A DNA stretch of 24,402 nt, taken from contig SCVU01000347.1 of NCBI GenBank assembly GCA_004296785.1, forward strand, positions 1 through 24,402, in the 5' to 3' direction. Within the stretch, counting starts at the first letter, position 1. Each line of letters opens with the position of its first letter. This DNA is from Planctomycetota bacterium. GTDB taxonomy: Bacteria; Planctomycetota; UBA1135; GCA-002686595. Below are positions 17,188-24,402 of the stretch, one piece after another. The notes beneath the pieces are model-generated. The model ran no database searches and was not told the origin of the DNA. It was given only the letters and a program-made list of their open reading frames with translations. The position numbers were made by a program, and so were the translations under genes.

Positions 17188-18837
17188 ATGCTGCCGCTGG
17201 CTCTGCTCACTGCGTCCCTCGCACTCGCTCCGCAGGATCCCGCGCGCGACGCCGACGCGGCGTTCGCGGCGCTCGTGCCCACCGACGCGTGCATCCTCGT
17301 GCGCATCGCGTCGCTCGACGCAACGGACGCCGCGATGGCAGCGATCGCCGGCGCGAGCGGCGCTCCGGCCGGCGAGGACGCACGCACGTGGCTCGCCACG
17401 GCGCTGCAGGCCGAATTGCCGCTCGAGCTCGTCGATCCCCAGCGCCCGATCGCGATCGGAGCCACGCTGCCCGCGGGCGCGTTCGAGCCGACGCGGACGT
17501 ACGTGCTCCCGGTGAGTGACGCCGACGCGTTCGCCGCGGCGCTGGACGACACGCCCACGCAGTGGACCGCCGCGATCTGGGAGGACTACGTCGCACTGTC
17601 GGACATCGACGACTACGCGCCGCCTGTGACGGCGTCGCCACTGCTCGCGGGGCTCACGAGCGACTGCTTCGCGCTGCGCGTCGACATGCAAGGCGTGATG
17701 AGCGCCTATGCGCCGATGATCGAGCTCGGCATGCAGGAGTTCCGCAGTTCGTTCGAGAGCGAGCTCGCGGGCGAACCGGCCGCCGAGCTCCTCCGCGAGG
17801 TCCCCGACTTCGTCGAGGAGTTCGTAGACGCGCTGCAGCGTATCGACGTCGAGTTGGTGCTCGACGGGACGGCGCTGCGATTCGAAATCGACTGCACGCT
17901 CGACCCGGACAGTGCGCTCGGGAAAGCGGACGACGGCGAGCACGTCTTCGCCGCGGAACTCGCGGGCCGAATGCCACCCGACGCGGCAGTGCAGTTCGTC
18001 GCGGACTACGACGCGAACTGGCTCGAGCCGCTGACGGAGCTCGCGCTCGCCGAGATCGAGAAGTCGCTGCGCGCCGATGCCCTCGCGGATCTCGAGCCTG
18101 CGACGTCGGAAGGCGAGGCGATGCTCGACGCGTTGCGCGCAGTCGGCGATCAGCTCGCGCAGGTCGGACGCCGATCAGCGTTCGCGTTCGACCTCGGAGA
18201 CGAAGGCTTCACCGCGACCGTGTGCCTGTCGACGTCCGATCCTGCCGCGATGGCGGGCGCGCACTCCAAGCTCGTCGCCACGGCCCTGCGCTTGACCGAG
18301 GAGGAACCGGAGATCGCGATCGGGCCGAGCTCCGAACGCGGAATCGGCGGCGTGACGTTCACGGAGACGTCGATCTCGGTCGAGCTAGCTCTGGTGGAGA
18401 GCGGCGATTCCGCAGAGGTCGCGTCGGAGAAGCGCACGGACGAGCTGCTCGTCGGAACCGACGGGCTGCGCTTCGCGTACGGCAGCGACGCCGGGCACTT
18501 CCTGCTGGCGCTCGACGCCGACGACGCCGCGTTGGCGCGCCTCGCGGGTGCGGGCGTCGCCGCGCTGGATCCGACGCTCGACGAACTCGCGGGCGCGAGC
18601 TCCGGGTTCTGGCTGCGGTCGGACCTCGCCCGAATCGCCGAGATCAACGCACGCATCGCAGCCGCCGAGGCGGGGAACGAAGTCGGAGCGAGCACGGGCG
18701 CCAGCGCTGCAGTCGCAGTGTGGGGCGGCGTCCGCGGCTCGCACTGGTTCTGCGGTATCTCGACCGAGCGAACGACGCTCGATCGCGCCTTCGAGTTGCT
18801 CGAGTCCGAGAACGGCGCGAGCACAGCGGGCAAGTAG
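17188..18837 (+). CDS. Exported protein of unknown function, tandem paralogue 2
   Basis: A 549-residue protein with a signal peptide ('MLPLALLTASLALAPQD') mirroring that of the upstream paralogue. The conserved landmarks listed for paralogue 1 occur in the same order here, ending in 'WGGVRGSHWFCGIS'. It is clearly more acidic than paralogue 1 (many Asp and Glu, for example 'DADDAALARLAGAGVAALDPTLDEL'), suggesting divergence in binding surface or location. Both are predicted to be periplasmic or surface proteins; function is unknown. An ATG at 17179 would add three residues; I prefer 17188 because of the -10-like box and the match to the paralogue's N-terminus. The next gene starts 68 bases downstream behind a strong promoter, so this gene likely ends its transcription unit. 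Confidence 0.75.
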   Translation: MLPLALLTASLALAPQDPARDADAAFAALVPTDACILVRIASLDATDAAMAAIAGASGAPAGEDARTWLATALQAELPLELVDPQRPIAIGATLPAGAFEPTRTYVLPVSDADAFAAALDDTPTQWTAAIWEDYVALSDIDDYAPPVTASPLLAGLTSDCFALRVDMQGVMSAYAPMIELGMQEFRSSFESELAGEPAAELLREVPDFVEEFVDALQRIDVELVLDGTALRFEIDCTLDPDSALGKADDGEHVFAAELAGRMPPDAAVQFVADYDANWLEPLTELALAEIEKSLRADALADLEPATSEGEAMLDALRAVGDQLAQVGRRSAFAFDLGDEGFTATVCLSTSDPAAMAGAHSKLVATALRLTEEEPEIAIGPSSERGIGGVTFTETSISVELALVESGDSAEVASEKRTDELLVGTDGLRFAYGSDAGHFLLALDADDAALARLAGAGVAALDPTLDELAGASSGFWLRSDLARIAEINARIAAAEAGNEVGASTGASAAVAVWGGVRGSHWFCGISTERTTLDRAFELLESENGASTAGK

Positions 18838-18863
18838 ACCCGCGACGCGACGCGTTTCGCGCG

Positions 18864-18893
18864 TGGACAATCGCGGCGCGCACGCGCGATAAT
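18864..18893 (+). promoter_or_regulatory. Strong sigma-70-like promoter of the carboxyltransferase operon
   Basis: TGGACA (18864-18869, 5 of 6 to TTGACA), an 18-base spacer and GATAAT (18888-18893, 5 of 6 to TATAAT) make the best consensus promoter in the window. The -10 ends 12 bases before the ATG at 18906, so the leader would be about 6 bases. Confidence 0.65.
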
Positions 18894-18905
18894 CCCCGCC
18901 CTCCG

Positions 18906-20629
<1,724 letters not shown>

Positions 20630-20633
<4 letters not shown>

Positions 20634-21226
20634 GTGAAGGGCGGTTGAGCGTCGCTCGAGTCGAGCTCTTGCTGCGCGTCGACGGCGAGCGCGCGCTGTT
20701 GCTCGCGCCGAGCCCCGGCGCGTACACGCGCGGGCCCGCGCAAGGTCGCGTGCTGCAGGCGGGTGAAGTCGCCGGCGCGCTGATCGCGCTCGGTCGCGCG
20801 CGCGAGCTCGTCGTGCCCGCCGGCGTGCACGGCCGCGTCGTGGGCGCGCCGCCGGAGCGCGTGCTCGCGCCCGTGGCGTACGGCGACGTGCTGGTCGAGC
20901 TCGCGCCGCTGTCGGACCTCGCGGCGGTCGACGCGCTCGAGCAGCGCGGCGCGGGCGCGCGCGACGGCGTGCTCGTGTTCCGCGCGCCTTCCGCCGGTCG
21001 CTACTGGCTGCGGCCGGCGCCGAACGAGCCGGCATTCGTCGAGCAGGGCGCGGAGCTTTCGAGCGGGAGCGCGCTCGGCCTGATCGAAGTGATGAAGACG
21101 TTCACGCGCATCGCATACCGGCCGGGCGGCGGCCTGCCCGAGCGCGCGCGCGTCGCGAAGATCCTCGTCGCCGACGGCGCGGAGGTCGCGGACGGCGACG
21201 CGCTGCTCCAACTCGAGGCGCTCTGA
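20630..21226 (+). CDS. Biotin carboxyl carrier protein (biotinyl-lipoyl domain)
   Basis: A 198-residue protein. Residues about 115-196 form a biotinyl domain: 'GVLVFRAPSAGRYW', then 'VEQGAELSSGSALGLIEVMK' with the biotinylation Lys156 in E-V-M-K (the usual A-M-K has Val for Ala), and 'KILVADGAEVADGDALLQLE'. It would shuttle carboxyl groups between AccC (11125-12477) and the carboxyltransferase encoded just upstream. Residues about 60-93 ('VVPAGVHGRVVGAP... YGDVLVELAPL') look like part of a second, degenerate lipoyl-like half without the lysine. GGAG lies 8 bases upstream, and the ATGA overlap indicates translational coupling to the carboxyltransferase. It shares a TGATG junction with the next gene. 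Confidence 0.88.
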
Positions 21227-21681
21227 TGCCGCGCTCGAAGGCGTTGCTGCGCCTGCTCATCTACGCGCTGCTCTTCTGCGCCGGCCTGTTCATCATCTAC
21301 CTCGGCATCGACATGCACCGCACGAAGGTCGCGCTCGACGAGCGCGGCGTCGTGACCGAGGGCACGGTCGTGCAGGCGTGGAGCCGCTCGCGCCGGACGG
21401 GGCGCAGGTACTACTTCGACGTGCGCTTCCGGACGGCCGACGACCGCGTGCTCACCGAGGACATCCGCGTTTCGGACGAGCTGTACGACGCGCACGTCGA
21501 CGAGCACAACGCGGTGCGCGTGCCGCGCGTCGACGTCCGCTACCTGCCGGAGGACGTGCGCGCGGTCCGCGTCGTCGGTTACGACCAGGACGCGCGCGCG
21601 CCGCTCGCCGTCGGTGCGCTGATCGCGCTGTTCGGATCGATCGGCGGATTGCTGACGCTGCGCAAACTCGGCCGAGGTTGA
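21226..21681 (+). CDS. DUF3592-like membrane protein 1
   Basis: A 151-residue protein with two transmembrane helices (about 9-27 and 126-144) flanking a soluble domain. That domain shows the DUF3592 layout: 'GVVTEGTVVQAWSR', 'YYFDVRFRTADDRV' and 'VDVRYLPEDVRAVRVVGYD'. DUF3592 proteins have no established function; the domain is likely extracytoplasmic. The start codon overlaps the biotin-carrier stop (TGATG), with GAGG 7 bases upstream, so it is the last tightly coupled member of the carboxylase operon. A paralogue follows 67 bases downstream. Confidence 0.75.
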   Translation: MPRSKALLRLLIYALLFCAGLFIIYLGIDMHRTKVALDERGVVTEGTVVQAWSRSRRTGRRYYFDVRFRTADDRVLTEDIRVSDELYDAHVDEHNAVRVPRVDVRYLPEDVRAVRVVGYDQDARAPLAVGALIALFGSIGGLLTLRKLGRG

Positions 21682-21706
21682 GCCTCGCGCACCGCGCGCG
21701 CCGAGC

Positions 21707-21712
21707 TACGAT
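21707..21712 (+). promoter_or_regulatory. -10-like box TACGAT upstream of the second DUF3592-like gene
   Basis: TACGAT lies in the 67-base gap, 36 bases before the ATG at 21749, predicting a leader of about 30 bases. TTGAGC (21678-21683) is too far away (23 bases) to be a good -35. Confidence 0.25.
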
Positions 21713-21748
21713 CCGGCGCCTCCCCCGAGTCCTCGGATCACGCGCACC

Positions 21749-22186
21749 ATGAGACGGATCCTGCTGCCGCTGTTGCTGTTCCTCGCGGGCCTCTTCGCCG
21801 TCGTCGCCGGAGTCAAGGAGCGCGCGCTCGAGGCCGCGCTCGACGACCACGGCAAGACCGTGACGGCGACGATCGAGTCGGCGCAGTGGAAGCGCCGCAA
21901 GCTCTCGCGCAACTACTCGCTGACCGTGTCGTACCCGGTCGAATCGGCCAGACCGATGGTCGGCAAGGTGCACGTGTCGGACGCGACGTTCCAACGGCAC
22001 GTCGACGCCGACACCGAGTCGATCACCGACGACAAGATCGAAGTGCGCTACTTGCCCGAGGATCCGAAGTCGGTGCGCGAGGTCGGCTACGCGGGCAACG
22101 CGGTGCTGATGATGTCGATCGGCGGCGTCGGCGCGGTGCTCGGGCTGTGCCTGACGATGGTCGCGCTGACGCGCAAGCGCGCGTAG
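21749..22186 (+). CDS. DUF3592-like membrane protein 2
   Basis: A 145-residue paralogue of the preceding gene: TM helix at about 4-21, a soluble domain with 'GKTVTATIESAQW', 'YSLTVSYPVE' and 'IEVRYLPEDPKSVREVGYAG', and TM helix at about 115-138. The 'EVRYLPEDP' block matches 'DVRYLPEDV' of its neighbour, so the pair arose by duplication. Function is unknown. No clear Shine-Dalgarno sequence precedes the ATG. The gene ends 11 bases from the convergent reductase gene with no obvious terminator between them. Confidence 0.72.
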   Translation: MRRILLPLLLFLAGLFAVVAGVKERALEAALDDHGKTVTATIESAQWKRRKLSRNYSLTVSYPVESARPMVGKVHVSDATFQRHVDADTESITDDKIEVRYLPEDPKSVREVGYAGNAVLMMSIGGVGAVLGLCLTMVALTRKRA

Positions 22187-22197
22187 CCGAGCTCGAG

Positions 22198-22941
22198 CTA
22201 GGCGAGCCCGCCGTTGACCTGCACGACCTGCGCGGTCACGTAGCTCGCCTGGTCGGACATCAGGAAGCGCACGACGCTGGCGACCTCCTCGGGCTTGCCG
22301 AGGCGCTTCATCGGGATCTTCGCGAGGAACTCGTCGACCGGCGCGCCGGCGAGCATGTCCGTCTCGATCAGTCCCGGCGCGACGCAGTTGACCGTGATGT
22401 TGCGCGACGCGAGCTCCTGCGCGAGCGCCTTCGTCGCGCCGATCAGGCCGGCCTTCGACGCGCTGTAGTTGACCTGCCCGCGGTTGCCGATCACGCCGCT
22501 GACGGACGAGAGCGTGACGATGCGCCCGCCGCTGCGCAGCCGCACCATCGGCATCGTGCACGGCTGCAGGACGTTGTAGAAACCGTCGAGGTTCGTGCGC
22601 AGCACCGCGTCCCAGTCCGCGCCGCTGAAGCCGGCGAACGGGCCGTCCTTCGTGATGCCGGCGTTCAGCACGACGCCAAAGTACGCGCCGTGCGCGGCGA
22701 TGTCGGCCTCGATCGCCGCGCGCGCGGCGTCCCGATCCGACACGTCGAACGCGAGCAGGCGCGCGCGGCCGCCGGCCGATTCGATCGCGCTCGCGACCGC
22801 TTCGGCCGCGGCCTGCTGCGAGCGGAAGTTCAGCGCGATCTCGAAGCCCGCCGAGGCGAGCTCGAGCGCGATCGCGCGGCCGATGCCGCGACTCGCTCCG
22901 GTCACGAGCACGCGGCGAACGGCGGCGGAGTCGGGACTCAT
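22198..22941 (-). CDS. fabG: Short-chain dehydrogenase, FabG-like 3-oxoacyl-[ACP] reductase
   Basis: A 247-residue classical SDR expected to reduce 3-oxoacyl-ACP (or a 3-oxoacyl-CoA) with NADPH. Motifs are the nucleotide-binding TGASRGIG at 14-21, NAG at 93-95, Asn117, and the catalytic Ser146, Tyr159 and Lys163 in 'VTLSSVSG' and 'NYSASKAG', followed by 'VAPGLIETDM' at 187-196 and the C-terminal 'VVQVNGGLA'. The 'TDML' and 'MKRLGKPEEVA' segments match FabG closely. Arg40 after 'LNF' supports NADPH preference. No other fatty-acid synthesis genes adjoin it, so a paralogous reductase of polyhydroxyalkanoate or polyketide metabolism remains possible. It is divergent from the TatT gene, with only 35 bases between the two start codons. 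Confidence 0.9.
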   Translation of the reverse strand: MSPDSAAVRRVLVTGASRGIGRAIALELASAGFEIALNFRSQQAAAEAVASAIESAGGRARLLAFDVSDRDAARAAIEADIAAHGAYFGVVLNAGITKDGPFAGFSGADWDAVLRTNLDGFYNVLQPCTMPMVRLRSGGRIVTLSSVSGVIGNRGQVNYSASKAGLIGATKALAQELASRNITVNCVAPGLIETDMLAGAPVDEFLAKIPMKRLGKPEEVASVVRFLMSDQASYVTAQVVQVNGGLA

Positions 22942-22949
22942 GCGGGCGG

Positions 22950-22955
22950 AGGATA
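22950..22955 (-). promoter_or_regulatory. -10-like box TATCCT before the FabG-like gene
   Basis: On the minus strand TATCCT ends 8 bases before the ATG at 22941, giving a nearly leaderless prediction. No Shine-Dalgarno sequence is visible. Confidence 0.4.
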
Positions 22956-22964
22956 GCAGTTGCG

Positions 22965-22970
22965 TAGACT
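22965..22970 (+). promoter_or_regulatory. -10-like box TAGACT, 6 bases before the TatT gene
   Basis: TAGACT ends exactly 6 bases before ATG 22977. It faces away from the FabG-like -10 box, with only nine bases between the two hexamers. Confidence 0.45.
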
Positions 22971-22976
22971 CCGCGA

Positions 22977-23915
22977 ATGTCCGCGCACGCTCGTCCGCTC
23001 CTCGCCTGCGCCGCCGCGGCGCTCGCGCTCGCCCTCGCGACCAGTTCGTGCCGCACGGTGAAGAACGCGGCGCTCGACCAGGTCGGCAATGCGCTCGCCG
23101 GCTCCAGCAGCGCGTGGGCGAGCGACGACGATCCCGAGCTGATCCGCGACGCGGCGCCGTTCAGCCTGAAGCTGTTCGAGAGCCTGATCGCCGAGCGGCC
23201 GCGCCACGTCGGACTGCGCATCGCGGCGGCCGCCGGCTTCGCGCAGTACGCGTACGCGTTCGTCGAGCAGGACGCCGACTTCGCCGAGGACGCGAGCTTC
23301 GCGCGCGCCGAGGAGCTGCGCGCGCGCGCGCGCAAGCTGTACCTGCGCGCGCGCGACCACGCGCTGGCGGGGCTCGACGCGCGCCGCGCCGGTTACGCCG
23401 CGCGGCTCTGCGCGACGCCCGAGCAGGCCGCGGCCGAGCTCGGCGCCGCCGATCTCGAGCTCGCGTACTGGTGCGCGGCGCCGTGGGGCGCGGCGATCGC
23501 GCTGTCGAAGGACGAGCCCGCGCGCATCGCGGAGCTGCCGATCGTCGAAGCGCTGTTCACACGCGCTCTCGCGCTCGACGAGGAATGGGGCGACGGCGCG
23601 CTGCTGTCGGCGTGGATCGGGCTCGAGGCGGTGCGCGCCGGCGCGGGCGCCGATGCGCTCGAGCGCTCGGAGCAGCGCTATCGACACGCGCTCGAGGTCT
23701 CCGGCGGACTGCAGGCCTCGCTGCACGTCGCGTTCGCCGAGAAGGTCTGCGTGCAGCGGCAGGACGCGCAAGCGTTTCGTGAAGCGCTCGCGAAGGCGCT
23801 TTCGATCGACGTCGACGCGCGGCCCGAGTACCGGCTCGCCAACGTGCTCGCGCAACGGCGCGCGCGCTGGCTGCTCGCGCGCGAAGGCGATCTGATCCTC
23901 GCGGCGACGCCGTAG
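22977..23915 (+). CDS. TatT-family TRAP-associated lipoprotein
   Basis: A 312-residue lipoprotein: hydrophobic signal at 7-21 and lipobox ending TSSC with Cys25. The mature part is an all-helical TPR-like protein with family landmarks 'DDPELIRDAAPFSLKLFESLIAE'-type start, 'AAAGFAQYAYAFVEQDAD', 'ARKLYLRARDHAL', 'YWCAAPWGAAIALSKD', 'LFTRALALDEEWGDGAL', 'RYRHALEVSGG' and 'RLANVLAQRRARWLLA'. This matches the TRAP transporter TatT component family, described for Treponema pallidum Tp0956, whose trimer binds the DctP-type partner and may pass hydrophobic ligands. The start of that partner gene follows 50 bases downstream. Length is close to the family's usual 300-330 residues. The ligand is unknown. 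Confidence 0.92.
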   Translation: MSAHARPLLACAAAALALALATSSCRTVKNAALDQVGNALAGSSSAWASDDDPELIRDAAPFSLKLFESLIAERPRHVGLRIAAAAGFAQYAYAFVEQDADFAEDASFARAEELRARARKLYLRARDHALAGLDARRAGYAARLCATPEQAAAELGAADLELAYWCAAPWGAAIALSKDEPARIAELPIVEALFTRALALDEEWGDGALLSAWIGLEAVRAGAGADALERSEQRYRHALEVSGGLQASLHVAFAEKVCVQRQDAQAFREALAKALSIDVDARPEYRLANVLAQRRARWLLAREGDLILAATP

Positions 23916-23927
23916 GGCCGCGGGGGC

Positions 23928-23956
23928 TTGCCTTGTCGCGCGGAGCTGACGATAAG
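23928..23956 (+). promoter_or_regulatory. Possible promoter before the TRAP binding-protein gene
   Basis: TTGCCT (23928-23933, 4 of 6), a 17-base spacer and GATAAG (23951-23956, 4 of 6) give a reasonable sigma-70 arrangement. The -10 ends 9 bases before the ATG, and no Shine-Dalgarno sequence is present, so a nearly leaderless transcript is predicted. Confidence 0.45.
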
Positions 23957-23965
23957 TACGGCCCC

Positions 23966-24402
23966 ATGCTCCGCCCCCGCGCCGCTTCGTTCGCATCGAC
24001 CGCTCTCGTCGCGCTCGCGTGGCTCGCGGGCCTCGCACCGCTCGCGCACGCGGCCGCCGTGAGCGGCGGCGACGGTCCGGTGAAGATCAAGCTCGCGACG
24101 GTCGCGCCGAAGGGCTCGAGCTACTCGAAGGGCCTGCAGTCGATCGGCGAGCAGTGGAAGACGCGCACGAATGGCGCGGTGCAGCTCGTCGTCTACGGCG
24201 ACAGCACGCAGGGCGGCGAGACCGACGTCGTCAAGAAGATGCGCAACCACGTGCTCGGCGGCGCGCTGCTGACCGTCGCGGGACTCGGCGAGATCGAGCC
24301 GAAGGTCACGGGCCTGCAGAACCTGCCGATGATGTTCCGCGACCTCGACGAGGTCGAGCACGTGCGCGAGAAGCTGCGGCCGACGCTCGAGGCGCAGCTC
24401 GA
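23966..24402 (+). CDS. TRAP transporter substrate-binding protein, DctP/TatP type (3' end outside window)
   Basis: The frame is open to the window edge (145 complete codons). An N-terminal signal peptide (Arg3 and Arg5, hydrophobic core about 12-26, probable cleavage after AHAA near 27-30) precedes 'VKIKLATVAPKGSSYSKGLQSIGEQWK' type sequence, the classic opening of DctP solute receptors. It continues with 'GAVQLVVYGDSTQGGETDVVKKMRN' and 'VTGLQNLPMMFRDLDEVEHVREKL', both typical of TRAP receptors. It would bind a ligand in the periplasm and deliver it to the membrane subunits, expected just to the right. Next to TatT it forms a TPAT-type (TPR-protein-associated TRAP) system. The ligand cannot be inferred from this half; the selectivity Arg lies in the missing part. 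Confidence 0.92.
   Translation, partial: MLRPRAASFASTALVALAWLAGLAPLAHAAAVSGGDGPVKIKLATVAPKGSSYSKGLQSIGEQWKTRTNGAVQLVVYGDSTQGGETDVVKKMRNHVLGGALLTVAGLGEIEPKVTGLQNLPMMFRDLDEVEHVREKLRPTLEAQL

Noticed and set aside
15121..17943. A 940-codon minus-strand open frame
   Set aside because: It runs antisense to three genes with clear signal peptides or motifs and has the same Arg/Glu/His-rich shadow composition with no domains.

Overview
This is a gene-dense, very GC-rich (roughly 70% or more by eye) bacterial chromosomal window. It holds 17 protein-coding genes, two of them cut by the window edges. I see no RNA genes, insertion sequences, integrases, phage genes or CRISPR arrays, and no gene-free stretch over 300 bases (the longest is about 120). 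Lipoprotein and Sec signals together with a TRAP transporter indicate a Gram-negative-type envelope. Kelch-propeller secreted proteins, an ABC-permease/CPBP-protease fusion, a TatT-type TRAP system and a CxxCH lipoprotein suggest Planctomycetota, with Myxococcota-like bacteria as the alternative. No rRNA or marker gene is present to settle this.

Layout. 2-979: C-terminal part of a protein with carboxypeptidase-regulatory-like domains. 1097-2092: membrane fatty-acid desaturase, whose 3' end overlaps a convergent secreted kelch protein (2080-3627, minus). 3729-4592: SprT-like zinc metallopeptidase. 4596-5327 (minus): CpsD/Wzc-like P-loop protein. 5436-7580 (minus): large exported protein of unknown function. 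7629-11102: ABC exporter operon (ATPase, then ABC-2 permease fused to a CPBP protease), the two genes separated by a 17-bp tandem repeat. 11125-12477: biotin carboxylase, followed closely by an alpha/beta hydrolase (12489-14027) and a CxxCH lipoprotein (14024-15316). 15409-18837: two tandem paralogous exported proteins of unknown function. 18906-22186: GcdA-like carboxyltransferase, biotin carrier and two DUF3592-like membrane proteins. 22198-22941 (minus): FabG-like reductase. 22977-24402: TatT lipoprotein and the start of its TRAP substrate-binding protein.

How the genes work together. The biotin carboxylase, the carboxyltransferase and the biotin carrier together supply every part of an ATP-dependent acyl-CoA carboxylase, although the carboxylase gene is about 6.4 kb from the other two. 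The ATPase and permease-protease form one export system. TatT and the DctP-type protein are two parts of a TRAP importer whose membrane subunits should lie just beyond the right edge.

The most general pattern concerns gene starts. Many first-in-operon genes have a TANNNT hexamer, like a sigma-70 -10 box, ending 6-9 bases before the start codon. This predicts leaderless or nearly leaderless mRNAs. Several operon-internal genes instead carry GAGG/GGAG-type ribosome binding sites. Start codons below were chosen with this in mind.
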